Positions 22,279 through 34,640 of a stretch of DNA of 64,000 nt are shown here, one piece after another; the stretch's first letter is position 1; every line of letters starts with the position of its first letter. The notes under the pieces are model-generated. The model was not told the DNA's origin, made no database searches, and saw only the letters and a list, made by a program, of their open reading frames with translations. Source of the DNA: Macrotis lagotis (lineage: Eukaryota; Chordata; Mammalia; Peramelemorphia; Peramelidae); the NCBI RefSeq assembly GCF_037893015.1, contig NC_133662.1, positions 269,810,944 to 269,874,943 of the forward strand, in the 5' to 3' direction. The position numbers and the translations under genes were made by a program.

Positions 22279-23830
22279 GTACTTTTCTTATTTGTCTCTT
22301 TTAATCAAATCTATTTTACCTTTAAACTTTGTCTGAGAGCATGATTGCTATCCCTGTTAGTTTGGGTTTTTTTTTTTAACCTCAATTATGGCATGATAGA
22401 TTCTGCTCCAGTTCCTTGTCTTTTTCTATGTGTGTCCCTGTTTCAAAGAGGTTTCCTGTAAACAACAAATTGTAAGATTCTGATTTTTAATACATTTCTA
22501 TTTTATGAGTAGTTTATCCCATTCCTGTTCCATTTCAAATTAATACTTACAAGTTGTACATTTCCCTTCATTCTATTTTTCCTCACAAACCCTCTCTTTT
22601 TTTAACCTTATCCTTCCTCATATATCTGAGTTACTTTTAAACACTACCTGGGGATGCTAGCTGGCCCAATGGATAGAGCATGGGTCCTGATGTCAGGAGG
22701 ACTAAAGTTCAAATTTGATCTCTGACACTTACTAGCTGTTTGACCTTAGGCTGGTCACTTAACCCTAATTGCCTTACATTCAAGGTTACCTCCAGTCATC
22801 ATGATTCATATCTGATCACTAGACCCAGATGGCTCTAGAGGAGAAAATGAGGTTGATGATTTAGCACAATACTTCCCTTATGCAAATCCAATTCACATGC
22901 ATGTCCTGGCATCACCTCCCTGATGTCATGGTCTTCTTCAAAAAGGAAGGCCAAACATTATCATCATCATCATCATCCTCATCATCCACTGCCTCCCAAA
23001 TAAGCACCCTTTTTAAGAATCCCTCCTTATCTACTTCCTGCCTCTTGATCTTTACAGGCTTCTAAAAGTCCCTCTCTTATTCTGTTCCCTAATCTTCTTA
23101 TTTCTTTATAAACTTAGATTTTTATACCCATCTTTATGAATAATTAATTCCTCTTGAACTCAGGTCTAACGAGAATAAGATTCCAAGACTCTAAAAAACA
23201 CCATCAGCCCTCCACTTCTATTTCCACTCTAGTAGTTCTCCCAATTGTATGAGATAATTGCTCCATTTTACCTCTTCCTATCCAGTTGTGTTTTTTAGGT
23301 CATCCCACCATACTCCACTTAACCCAAACTACCTAAGAAGGTGATAACATTCTTAAGAGTACAAATAACATTTTTTCCATATAAGAAGTAAACAGTTTGA
23401 CCATATTGAGTCTGTTATGACCCTACTGAGTCGTTAATGTTTACCTTCTCTTTTTCCTGGATCTTATATATTAAATTTTCAACTGAGTTCTGTTTTTTTG
23501 TTGTTTGTTTGTTTGTTTTTGTCACCAATACCGGAAATTCTTTCAATTTGTTAAATATCTTTTCTTAATTCAGGATTAAATCCAACTCTGCTAGATGAGT
23601 TATTCTTTGTTGGAAATCCAGATCCTTTGCTTTTCAAACCATAACATTCCAAACCCCTTGGTCTTTTCATGTAGAAGCTGCTAGATCTTTTATAAGCCTG
23701 ACTGTAGCTCCATAGCATTAATTGTTTTTCCTGTTGCTTCTAGTATTTTTTCCTTACATTTGGAGCATCAATACTTGGCTACAATGTTCCTGTGAGTTTT
23801 CATCTTAAGATCTCTTCCAGGATTGCACTG
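22279..23830 (-). mobile_element. L1 LINE 5' part (antisense), split by a SINE
   Basis: The plus strand shows antisense ORF2 endonuclease-to-RT linker sequence at 22290-22560 (TTTGTCTGAGAGCATGATTGC, TTTCCTGTAAACAAC). After the inserted SINE it shows antisense ORF1-like sequence at 23540-23830 (TTGGAAATCCAGATCC, TGTAGAAGCTGCTAGATC, TTGGCTACAATGTTCC). The order fits one antisense L1 running from 23.8 kb (5') down to 19.05 kb (3'). No intact frame remains. Confidence 0.65.
22652..22980 (+). repeat. RTE-tailed SINE with (ATC)n tail
   Basis: Head ATGCTAGCTGGCCCAATGG, middle CACTAGACCCAGATGG, then ATCACCTCCCTGATGTC, tail AAAAAGGAAGGCC and (ATC)n at about 22957-22985. Confidence 0.8.
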
Positions 23831-24944
23831 GGAGATTGAGAAGGGAAAGTGAGAATGGCAAAAATTATATCACATAAAAGAAGAATGATTTTAGAGTGGT
23901 TAGTAAAATGGGAAATGATGGTAGGGAAATTTTTAACTTTTGTTTCATAGGAATTGGTTTCATTCTTCTCCCTTTGCCCCAGCACAGACAGGGACCCGGA
24001 AAATCTGAAGAAGACCTTTGGAGTCATGAATCTGAAGCAATAGTGGAACTCTCAGCCCACAGATGATAAGGGGAGGTCAAACCACTTGTCAGAAGAAGAT
24101 TATAGTGGTCTCTCTGCTGGCATTGGTGGCAGGATTCTGTTGCCTTGCCCATGGTCAGGTCTCAGTCACAGTACTGGGTGGGGTGGCAGTTCCAAAACAA
24201 AGAGAAGTGCTAGTGTACTAGAGCTTGTGGGCTGCAGGAAGCAAGGACTATCATTACAGTTCAAGGCCAGAAAAGAGTGCTTGTGGTCATTCTTAGACTA
24301 GAGCACAGGTCAGGAGAGTAATAAACACCTCTTCTTAGATTATACCACTTTGGAAAAATTGAAAACTTAGATCCCTAGAAGAAGCTCTGGAAAAAAACTG
24401 CAGAAAAATCCTGAGGTTTGGGAAAGCATACCCTCCACCTTGGAAGCAAAACTCCATTTTAACAGTTAAAAATCAAGAAATGGACTGAAAAAATGAGCAA
24501 ACAACAGAAAAATTCTGACCATAGAAAATTAATATAGTGAAAAGAAAGATCAAAACACACAATTAGAAGAAAATTACAAAATCAAACTCCTAGATCCAAA
24601 ATCTCTAAAAAAAATATGAATTTGTCTCAGGCTATTGAAGAACTTTAAAAAGAACTTTGAAAATTAAGAAAGGTAGAGGGAGAACTGGGAAGATAAGTAA
24701 AACTGAAACAAGACAATTATGAAAAAAAGTCAATAACTTGGCAAAGGAGACACCAAAAATACTGAAGAACATAAAATGTTTAAAACTGACTAGTTCAAAT
24801 AATAAAAGAGGTACAAAAAATAAGAAGAATGCATTGAAAAGCAGAACTGGGAAATGGAAAAAGAGGTTCAAGAATTCACTTTAAAAACTTCATAAAAAGA
24901 AGAATTGATTAAATGGAAAAGGAGATACAAAAGCTTTTTGAAGA

Positions 24945-25112
24945 AAAAATTTTTTTAGGTTTTTGTGAGACAATGGGGTTAAGTGGCTTGCCCAAGGTCA
25001 CACAGCTAGGTAATTATTAAGTGTCTGAGGTCGGATTTGTACTCAGGTCCTCCTGACTCCAGGGGCCAGTGTTCTATCCATTGCACCACCTAGCCACCCC
25101 AGAAAAAAATTT
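24945..25112 (-). repeat. WSINE1-like SINE (antisense)
   Basis: Plus strand runs GACAATGGGGTTAAGTGGC to CACCTAGCCACCCC. GAAAAAAATTT-like repeats on both sides suggest a target-site duplication. It interrupts the ORF1 region of the HAL1-like LINE. Confidence 0.8.
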
Positions 25113-25899
25113 CTTAAAAATTAGAATTGAGCAAATGAAAGCTAATGATTTTATGAGAAACCAAGAAATGATAAACAAAAATGAAAGAATGAAAAATAGA
25201 GAATGTGAAATATCATATAGGAAAAAATAACTGGCCTGGAAAATAGATACAGGAGAGATCATCCTAAAATTATTGAACTACCTAAAAAGCATGATCAAAA
25301 AAAATGAGCCTAGACATCTTCTTTCAAGAAATTATCAAGGAAAACTGTCCTGATATGCTAGAACCTGAGGATAAAATAGAAATTGAAAGAATCAACTGAT
25401 CATCTCCTAAAAGAGTTCCCCAAATAACAACTCTCAGGAACATTACAGGCAAATTCCAGAGGTCCCAACCAAGAGGAAAATATTGTAAGCAGGCAGAAGG
25501 ATATAATTCAAGTATTGTGAATCCACAATCAGGATAACACAAGATTTAGCAGCTTCTACATTAAAGGATCATAGGATTTGGAATATAATATTCCAGAGGG
25601 TAAAAGAGATAGAATCACAACCAAGAATCTTCTGCCCATCAAAATTGATGGGTATATTATTTCAGAGGAAAAAAATGAATATTCAATGAATACAAGGCTT
25701 TCAGTTATTCTTGATGAAGAGACCAGAACTGAATAGAAAATTTGACTTTCAAATACAAGACTCAAGAGGTTAAAAAGGTAAACAGAAAAGAGAAATTATA
25801 AGGCACTTAATAAAGGTTAAACTGTTTACATTCCTACATAGAAAGATGATACTTCATTAAAATTTTCTCATTATTAAGATAGTTAAAAGAAATACGTAT

Positions 25900-25911
25900 A
25901 CACACACACAT

Positions 25912-25960
<49 letters not shown>
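25900..25960. repeat. (CA)n microsatellite
   Basis: About 60 bases of nearly pure CA dinucleotide repeat with one TG interruption near its start, inside the HAL1-like LINE. Confidence 0.95.
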
Positions 25961-25963
<3 letters not shown>

Positions 25964-26752
25964 GATACAGGTGTATCCTAAAAAAGAAGTTGGGAGTGGT
26001 GAGAGGAAGGGAGTGAAACTTACTCTCGTAAGAACTGGCTCAAAGAGAAAATAACATACACACTCAATTGGGTATAGAAATCTATCTTATCCTACAGGAA
26101 AATAAGAGAAAAAATAGTATAAAAAGGAGATGGGGTGATAGAAAGGAAAGCATATTGGGTGAGAGGATAGCCAGAAGTAAAACGATCTTGAGTAGGGAAG
26201 GATGAAAGGAGAAGAGAGTAGAATAAACAGAGGAGGGAAAATGGGATGAAGGGAATCCTATTAGCCATTGTAGTTTTGAAAAAAAATATTAGAAGCAGTT
26301 ATCTCTAATAAAGGCTTCATTTCTCAAACATATAAAGAAGTGAAATCTATAAAACTAAGAGCCATCCCCCAATTGATATATGACCAAAAGATATAAACAA
26401 CTTTCAGATAATATAATCAAAGCTAATTATATTCATATAAAAATTGCTTCAAATCACTATTGATTGGAGAAATGCAAATTAAAAGAATTCTGAAATAATA
26501 GCTCATACCTATTAGATTGACTAATAGGACAAAAAAGGAAAATGACAAATGTTGGAAGGCATGAGCCAAAAAATGAGAATTAATGCACCATATTGAAGTT
26601 GTGACCTGATTCAACCATTCTATAGAGAAATTTGGAACTATGCCAAAAGATCTCTAAAAACATACACACACACACACACAAACACTTTGACTTAACTATA
26701 CCACTGTAACCCAAGAGAGAAAAAGACAAAATAGAAAAGAACCTATATATAC

Positions 26753-26930
26753 AAAAATATTTATAGGGGGCAGCTAGGTGGCGTACTGGATAAAGCACCA
26801 CCCCTGGAGTCAGGAGTCCCTGGGTTCAAATCTGGTCTCAGACATTTAATAATTACCTAGCTGTGTGGCCTTGGGCAAGCCACTTAACCCCATTTGTCTT
26901 GCAAAAACCTAAAAAATATATTTATAGCAG
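26753..26930 (+). repeat. WSINE1-like SINE with target-site duplication
   Basis: GGGGGCAGCTAGGTGGCG to TTGCAAAAACC, flanked by AAAATATTTATAG at the left and AAATATATTTATAG at the right. It splits the 3' part of the HAL1-like LINE. Confidence 0.85.
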
Positions 26931-27479
26931 CTCTTTTCTTGTGGCAAAAATCTAGAAATTGATGGGTTGCCCATCAATTGGGGAATAGATGAATAAATTG
27001 TGGTATGACATTTTTGTGGAATATTATTATGCTCTAAGAAATGATGAGCAGGAAACTCTCAAAAAACAGCCCTGGAAAGATTTACAGAAGCTGATGCAAA
27101 GCAACATGCACTGTGTACAAAGTAATAGAAATATTGTAAGATGATCAGCTGTGAATGACAACTATTCTTAGCAATGCAATGATCTGAAGGACATGATGAA
27201 AAATGTTATTCACTGCAGAAGCAAGAACTTGTGGTGTCTGAATACAGATTGAAGCATGGTTTTCTTTTACTTTCTCTATGATTTGTGATGCTTTGTGTGA
27301 CTTTGTATATATAATATATAGAATGCTTGCCTTTACACTGAGGTGTGTGGGGAGGGAAGAAGGAGAGAATCTAGAACTCAGAATTTTAAAAATGAATTTA
27401 AAAATGTTTTTTCCAGTAATTAAGGAAAAATACTAAATAAGAAAAAATATTGTGACTCTTTTAACCATTAAGTTAATTT

Positions 27480-28460
27480 TAAATTTTAAAGTGTTACTTT
27501 CTTCAGTTATTTTTGTGCTTCTTTGGCCGAGCTATTTTCTCTTCATAATTTTCTTAGATAACTCTCATTTCTTTATTCAGTTTTCCCTTTGCCATCCATT
27601 GCTTTAACTTTCTAAGAATTCTTGTTGAACTTGTATCCAATTAACATTTTTCTTTGAGACAATGATTTTCTCCTTTTAATTTTCCTTCTCAGTCTTCCCT
27701 GACTCTGTAGTAGATTTTTATGGCCAAGGGTTTTTTGGTTGTGTTTTTGTTGTTGTTTTGTTTTTCATTTCTTTATTTTCCAGTCCACTTCTTGACTTTT
27801 AACTTTTTGTTAAAGTTGGACTCTGCTCACCTCAAGGTGACAAGATTCTATCCCAAGATTCATACTACTGTTTAGAGCTTTTTCTGGGGATCTGTAAGTT
27901 TTTGGTGCCTCCAAGATAGTAGGATTCAGGGAGAGGTGTGGACACTTTTCTTCTGGTCTCATCTCTGGTATTTATTCAGCACAGTCACAAATGCTAGGGC
28001 TTCTCCTGGCCTTGGCATGCAACAAGGGCCCCTGCCCCCTTGGAACTGACTACAAGTGTTCTTCTCCACCCTGGAACTGTGACCCAAAACATCAAATGGT
28101 CAGTGGAGTTTCCAGTCAGCACCAGATGATTGCACCCAATGCTAGAAAAGGATTGCCTTATTCTTTTTATGATCAATTGTCTGACCCTTTATTATTTCTG
28201 GAATGAAATCTCCTAAACTTGCCACTGCCCCATCTCTATTTTGGCTTTCATATGTATACCAGGCCAGCATCAACCATGATGTCATAGACCTTTCCTGCCA
28301 ATCTCCTAACTTGTCTGAGGCTGGAAAAGTGTCTAAGTCTGAACTTTTGTTCATTCTACCATTCCCATATTAATTTGTATTATTATTGCAAAATGAGTTG
28401 GAAGGGGATGTAAGAGTTTGATTGCCTCTGTTCTACCATCTTGTCTCTGCCCCTTGAGAT
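27480..28460 (-). mobile_element. L1/HAL1 5' fragment (antisense)
   Basis: T-rich sequence resembling antisense ORF1 N-terminal coding (CTTTGCCATCCATTGC, TTGAACTTGTATCC) leads to 5'-UTR-like sequence (CTCACCTCAAGGTGAC, GGGATCTGTAAGTTTTTGG). It ends near 28455 with CTACCATCTTGTCTCTGCCCC, typical of the first bases of a marsupial L1-lineage element. Assignment is from pattern memory. Confidence 0.5.
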
Positions 28461-30080
28461 TATTAATTCTTTTGAGAATTGTTCAATTCTCTCATTTAAT
28501 TGTCATAACAACCTTATAAAGATGGGGAAGACACTATTATTCCCTTAAGTGAGGAAATTCAAACTTGCCCAAGTTAACACAGCTAATAAGGGACAGGAGG
28601 AGAATAGGGATCCAAATATTGTGACTCTCAAGTCTGTAATCCTCTCCCTCCACCCATATTTTTGATCCAGCACGTCTAACCCCATCATGACTTATATGCC
28701 TACCTTCTAGATTCTGTTTGGAGTCTTTGTTGCTGGGTTTGTCTTGCATTGTTCCTGAGGCAAGCCTTCTGTTCTAGGACTTCTCACTGTGACAAGCTCT
28801 TAGGTTGGAGATCCTTTCACAAATGGGAATTTTCCAAGTCCCTGATTTCAACCACTCAATGACATCATTTCATTAAGAGCTGTAGGCACTGAACCTAGGA
28901 GTCCTAGGGATACAATGATGAAGAAAACAACACTGGCCCTATCTTCAAGGGGTTTTCAATCTTAGAGAGAAATAAAGCATGGGAGCAAAAGTCCATAAAA
29001 AAAATAAATTGACAAGGAGAATATCAGAGGATTATAGATGCATTCCTTTGAAAATTCTAAGAAGGCAATGATCCTTCAGATTAACTTCAGAGAAAGGGGG
29101 AGAAGGAGGTTTCATGAGACAGGTGACACCTGAGTTAGGGAGTGAAAGAGGAAAAGGAGGAAGAGAAATGCACTGAGTCCCAGGCTTAATGGGTGGGTTG
29201 TGGTACTGCATGAAGAAGACTGGATGTCTGAGACTGAACTTGAACTCAGTTCTTCTTGACTTCAGGTCTTGCACCAACTAGTTTCTGTTCAGTTGGAAAT
29301 CACCAAACTCATGTCCAAATTTCAACTCTACCAAAGACTGGCCTTGTGACTTTGAGGAAGTCATTTCCTTTTTCCTGGACTTCAGTTTCCTTATCCTTAA
29401 GAAAGGATTGTACTAGATGACTTCCTTCAACTGTAGATCTAGAACCCTGAACTGTAAGGGTAAATTGGTTCCTGAGAGGGGAGGGCCTTAATTGGTTGAT
29501 GGTATATGTCTCACCCCAGAGGGTGGGATTTTCAAAGAAGTCTGGCCCTTTCTGAGGGAGGCAAAGTGCTGGTCCAAAGACTCCAGCAGGAAGACCTCTG
29601 CCCACAGCTGCTGTACTCCAGGGTTTGCAAATTTACTGGCTTGGGGTTGGGGGAGTGGGGACCCACATTGTTGCCTGCTCAGGCCGAGAGGTAATGTGTA
29701 AAGCAGAGGAGAGAGCTTGGTTCCACACTGTTAGGTGTTAATGATTTCCTCCACTGTAGCTGGGAAAACCCAGAGCCCCCCAGCCTGGACTTTGGCAGAT
29801 AAATGGATTGGTTTGGTGTTAAGTCTTCTGTTATTTAACACATGATTAATGATCTGGAAGAGGGAGTAAGCAATCCATTAATGTAATCTGCAGACCTCGG
29901 TACACATACCTGCCTGTGTTCTGGGGGGGAGGGAAGGAAGTGGAGGGCAGCTGGGCCTGCAAACCTGACCAGGAACAACAAGGAACCCCAGAAAGAAACC
30001 AAAGGATGGAGAAGAGTGAAATGGACAAACACACATACTCACACACACACAACATAAACACACCCACAAACACACAATGC
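28461..30080. other. non-coding, includes unique regulatory-like island
   Basis: No gene supported. MIR-like antisense remnant at about 28500-28640. Old dispersed-repeat copy at about 28900-28990. The sequence from about 29590 to 29920 is repeat-free and rich in homeodomain-type TTAAT cores (listed as a finding). A CA-rich stretch lies at about 30020-30075. Confidence 0.5.
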
Positions 30081-30084
30081 TTTC

Positions 30085-30345
30085 ACACTCGGTTCTTTGT
30101 CCTTATCAAAGAAGACCAAAATGACATCACTAAGTTAGAAACAAATTACAGGGTCCAACTGAGGGAGATCCATTTGAGCTTGGAATGTCTTACCACAAGT
30201 CAGGCATCATGTGAATACCTGGGGTGGGCACTTTAAATTTACACATCTCACACTTCCTTTGAACTGTCTTGTCTATAGCATCTTCTCTGATGAGGGCATG
30301 CCACTCTAAGAGGTCTTGTGCTAGTATCATCCATGCTGAATAATC
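30085..30345 (-). mobile_element. RTE-type LINE 3' end (antisense)
   Basis: Plus strand TTCTTTGTCCTTATCAAAG, AGACCAAAATGACATCAC, then ACACATCTCACACTTCC and AGAGGTCTTGTGC. This is similar to the 3' region of the RTE copy at 6.4-6.75 kb, in the same orientation. Confidence 0.6.
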
Positions 30346-31089
30346 AATGCAGACTCACAAACATACACAAATGAGACAGAACTAGAGAACCCCAAACAAA
30401 TGTACCTCAAGGATCTCAAAGGATTGAATGGCTCCCATCTTTGGAGAGCCCTAGGTGTTAAGTAGAAGATAACTGTAATTATAATAATAATACTAACTGT
30501 ACTTCCTGACATGATAGCATGCTCTAAAATTGACAGAACCGTTTCTCTGCCCCCAATAGAGATGACATGAGGATGACATTCATGCGGAAGTAGATAGAGA
30601 GCTGGGTCCAGAGTCAAGGAGCTTGGGCTTCAAACCCACTATACATAGTTAGTCACTCTTAGACCATAAATCACAGAGCACATGCCGAACCAATTTGGTA
30701 GAGTTCTCTCTTCCCTCAGTCTAGTAGAAGTAAACATGTACACAGTTAATTGTAACAAAGGCCCATCTATTATATCAATCCCTTTTGTGTCTCAAATAGG
30801 AAAGACAAATAGAATTCTCAGAAGAGGGAGAACATTTCAAGCTGGGGTAGTGAGGTAGTAGAGGAGGTGCCATCAGAATTGGGCATTGGTAATAAAGGTG
30901 GGAAGTTGATGGTCAGAAAACAGTTAATTAAACCAATCAACACACTTCAGTTTCTAGAGCAGAAATTCTTCTTCATTGATGTAAGGAGTAACCAACACCA
31001 AGAAAATCACAAACCCATATTCCACAAACCCACTTGATTCCAAACCCATATTCCATCTCTACTCTTCAGTGTAAGAACAATGGTCTCTT

Positions 31090-31430
31090 TGTTGCCCCCA
31101 TCCTGATTTGGGGTCTTTGCTCTGCCTAACCCTCAGACTTTCGGTGCTCTCTGGCCTTATCTCTGAGTACAAGATTCCTGGGTAGCCTTCTAGTCCCGAC
31201 TAAAGTCTCATCTTCCATGAGAAGCCTTTCCCAACTCCACTTCATTCCAGCACTTTCCCTCTATGAATTGATACTTACCAATCCCATGGAGGCCTTATCT
31301 ACATCGAGACCTTTCAGCTTGTTTTCCCATTAAGCAGTAAACTCTTTAAGAGAAGAGACTGTCTTTTGCCTCCTTTTGTATCTCCTGGCACATTGTGGTG
31401 CTTCATAAATGTTTATTGACCGATAAACAT
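31090..31430 (+). repeat. L2-type LINE 3' end
   Basis: Shows GACTAAAGTCTCATCTTCC, GAAGCCTTTCCCAACTCC, then AGAGACTGTCTTTTGCC, CTGGCACATTGTGGTGCTTC and TAAATGTTTATTGACCGA, the order expected for the L2 ORF end and 3' tail. Confidence 0.7.
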
Positions 31431-32360
31431 AAGAGCTGATATTAATCAGTCATCACATATTAATTAAGCCCCCACTTTGTACTTCCAGTCACTATGCTTA
31501 ATGGTGAGGATACAAATGAAGCCAAAATGCACTATCTACCCCTACTAGATGGAGGCATAGGGAAAGACCTCAGCACATCAAGAGTGGGGATTGCGGAGCT
31601 CTGGGCCATGGAGAAAGACAGTAGTTTGCAGATTTTAACAGGCTCTATGCACATTCTTTTTCCTCATTGCTTACTTCACACAGGACCTAGTACACAGTAA
31701 GCACTTAATAAATGCGTACTGTTTGAGTGATAATTATGCACTATTTAAAAGTCACCAGGAAAGAGGAAACTTGTTGGACTAGGGTACCTCCAGTTACACT
31801 ATTATTATCTCCTCTTTAGAGAGAGAAAACTGGAATTAAGATCTTCAAAACTGGGGAAGTCGCCCACTCTTTCACTGTTGGAATGGAGAAAAGAACCTCT
31901 GCATTTATGGTCTCTGAGTCTAAAGGTCTCAGAGTCTAAAGGTCTCAAATTCTAAACAGAAAACCACTCTCAATACCACCACCAACTCTCTTCTGTCTAT
32001 GTGCTTCCCTCTCCCCCACCCACCCAACTCCCCTTGCCCAGACCTCCATTCCCACAACTTCCTTTTAGGATTAGGGAGAGACTGAAAGGGCACAACAGAA
32101 TGTTTAAGAATAGAGACAGTGGATCTGAATGGACTTGCAGCTCAGGCTAGGGCAGAACAAGCCATGCTGATGAATAGAAATCAAAGAGCTTCCCTTAGGA
32201 AAGGACTGTATGCACCTGACTATTGACTCCAGTTTCTGAAGACAGGTATATGTTCCAGATTTAAAATTGATGGACTAGACAGTTGGGCTAGAAAGAATGC
32301 CTTTGTGTCCTCCTGTGCTCATGGCCTCCCCTGAGAAGAAAAGAGAACTGAGGTAAGTGA
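31431..32360. other. non-coding, small repeat scraps
   Basis: No gene. Another LINE-tail-like piece occurs at about 31670-31725 (AGTAAGCACTTAATAAATGCG). An imperfect tandem repeat of GAGTCTAAAGGTCTCA occurs at about 31915-31950. Confidence 0.5.
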
Positions 32361-32361
32361 T

Positions 32362-32575
32362 TTAGTTTGATGTTAGTCCATTCTCAAAGAAGACCATGAC
32401 ATCAGAAAGGTGATGCCATGACAAGCACATGAATTGGATTTGAGTGAGGGAGGCTGTACTAAGTCACTAGACTCACTTTCTCTTCCAGAGTCATCTGGGT
32501 CTGGTGGCCAGATATGAATCAGATTAACTGCAGATGGTCCTGTGCCAAGATGGCATTCAAGGCCAAGTGATTTAA
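32362..32575 (-). repeat. RTE-tailed SINE, partial (antisense)
   Basis: Plus strand CATTCTCAAAGAAGACCATG, ACATCAGAAAGGTGATGCC, then GAGTCATCTGGGTCTGG. It stops before the tRNA-like head. Confidence 0.7.
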
Positions 32576-32611
32576 TAGGGAAGAGCCAACCAAAGAAGAA
32601 TCAGTTAGATT

Positions 32612-32750
32612 ATCTTATGTGCAGGTTTGACTCTGTCACTCCCCTACTCATTATTTCCCACTGGCTCCCTATTGCCTCCAAAACCAAATACAAACATGTC
32701 TTCTTGAAAGAAGACGAGTTGCTTAACAAATGCTTGTTTATTGACTAATA
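32612..32750 (+). repeat. L2-type LINE 3' fragment
   Basis: GTTTGACTCTGTCACTCCCC, CTGGCTCCCTATTGCC and AATGCTTGTTTATTGAC mark the L2 3' region with an internal deletion. Confidence 0.7.
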
Positions 32751-32751
32751 T

Positions 32752-33080
32752 GATGATGATGATGATGTTTCTCCTTCATTCTCAAAGAAGGACCATGACA
32801 TCAGGGAGGTGGTGGCATGACAGGCACATGAATTGGATTGGAATGAGGGAGGCTGTGCTGAGTCACCAGCCTCACTTTCTCCTCCAGAGTCCTCTGGGTC
32901 CAGTGGCCAGATAGGAATCAGTTTGACTGGAGATGGCTCTGGACGCAAGGCAATCAGGGTGAAGTAAATTGCTCAAGGTCACACAGCTAGTACGTGGCAA
33001 GTGTCTGAGGTCAGATTTGAACTCCCATCCTCCTGCCTCTAAGGTCAGTGATCTATCCACTGCACTAGCTAGCTGCCCTT
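32752..33080 (-). repeat. RTE-tailed SINE, full length (antisense)
   Basis: Begins with an (ATG)n tract, the complement of the (ATC)n tail, then CTCAAAGAAGGACCATGAC, GGTCCAGTGG-like middle, and ends CACTGCACTAGCTAGCTGCCC, the complement of the SINE head. Confidence 0.85.
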
Positions 33081-33089
33081 GACTGATAT

Positions 33090-33918
33090 GATAGGGTAAC
33101 ATTGAAGGAGAAGCTCCACTTAGCTAGCTTTAATACTATAAACAGATTTTTGTTCTGAAGACAGCTCCCTCTAGGGAGGCAGATGATGGAAGGACAGGCT
33201 GGGAATCAACCTGTGTCTGATTTTCATTCATAGGAAAAGGAACACTTCTTGAAGAAAGGAGGAAGTTTTCTTCCTCTGTAAAAGAGATAAGAAGATTGCA
33301 GAAATAAACAAACAAGAAATCAAATCTGATATTACTAAATGAGGGGAAGTTTTTTGCTAGATCTATCTATTGATTTTCACGAATAAATTCAAAGTAAGGC
33401 CGCTATGCAATCTGATTCATTTCCCTAAGGATGAACCATAAATATCTGACCCCACAGGGTTAAGAGGAGAGAGACCAAAGACCATGGAAGGCTGAAGACT
33501 CAGCAGAAGATACCACCTACACCCACAGGTCTGCCAGTGACCATTTCTCTACCGCAGGTTCTCCAGTTTTCCTTTGGCGACTAGACCTTCAAGTCTTTGG
33601 AGGGCTGGCCCTTGGAAGAGGGTTCCATTCTGAATCTTGGCATGGATTCCAATTTAGGGGAATGTCAGGAATTACTCCCTAACCATTAGGGTTCCCTCAT
33701 AAGGGCCTAGTCCTTCTCACGGAGATCTTCAAGGGAGATAGTTGCTGGTTTATTATAGAGGGGCTTCCTTGACCATAGAGACACTTGCTTTCCAGTGCAG
33801 ATATGTAGTGACCTTAGGGTTGGCATGGAATGGGCTAGGCTCCAATTACAGCTTTTATCTCAATCTGCCCTAAAAGCCATAGCTACCTTGTGTAAATAGA
33901 CATACATATACATATATG

Positions 33919-33972
<54 letters not shown>

Positions 33973-34640
33973 GACCAAGGCTTCATTACAAAGATTAAAA
34001 CCTACTCTATTGAATAATCCTCCCTCTGAGTTTTGCATTCCTGAGGACTGAGAGTGAGAAGAAATGTTTATTTCTTCTTTAATCTCTTTAATGAGCATTT
34101 TACCCAGTGCTTATCAGTGAAGAAGAAAAGCTCTGCTAACCCTGGCCTGTCCAGTTGTTTGTCAGGCTGGAGGGGTCCCTGTCATTCAGAGAGTCCTTTC
34201 CATCAGTGAGTATCATGCCTAAGGGATACAGGTTGCCTTGACAGATGAAGGACTTTTCATCTCTTGTGGACTTTGACCAAAGGTTGGAGAAATGTTGCAG
34301 AGGGAATTCTGAGGGCGGGCATGGATCAGGCTCAAGGGCATCTGATGTCCCACGAACCCTGACATTTGAAATGGTCAGAAGAGTCAGAAATGGAAACTGA
34401 CCTGACCACTCTCTTTGTTCATGTATTCATTCAGTACCATTGAAGGTTGGAAGTAGAATATTGGGTCATTGTACCATGAAATCATTGGTCCCCAATACTT
34501 TCTTATCTCAGCACTGATACAGTATCTGTAGAGTCTCAGGCTGGATGGACAACTACTAGTTGGGGTGAGGGATGAGCTGAGGGAATCCTAGGCAAGAAAT
34601 AGTTTGGACTGGATGTACTATAGCCCCTTTCCACTCTGCC
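33090..34640. other. non-coding, unique
   Basis: No gene or large repeat recognised except the CA/TA microsatellite at 33921-33972. Confidence 0.45.
33921..33972. repeat. (AC)n(AT)n microsatellite
   Basis: A compound run: AC repeats passing into AT repeats. Confidence 0.95.

Larger units (their letters stand above)
24060..27470 (+). mobile_element. HAL1-like LINE (sense, near full length, degenerate)
   Basis: Order on the plus strand: a 5'-UTR-like segment at 24060-24440 (CAGGTCTCAGTCACAGTACTGG, AGTAATAAACACCTCTTC). ORF1-region sequence follows at 24440-25800 (GAGGTCCCAACCAAGAGGAAAA near 25460, AGATTTAGCAGCTTCTAC near 25540, AAGAATCTTCTGCCC near 25625). A purine-rich linker lies at 25980-26270. 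It then passes directly to the ORF2 C-terminal remnant (TTGATTGGAGAAATGC near 26460, CCATCAATTGGGG near 26970) and a 3' UTR to about 27470. The endonuclease and RT core of ORF2 is missing, as in HAL1 elements. Stops are frequent. SINEs are inserted at 24950 (antisense) and 26766 (sense). Confidence 0.65.

Noticed and set aside
30327..30617. 96-codon minus-strand frame
   Set aside because: Overlaps an RTE 3' fragment at one end and has no recognisable domain.
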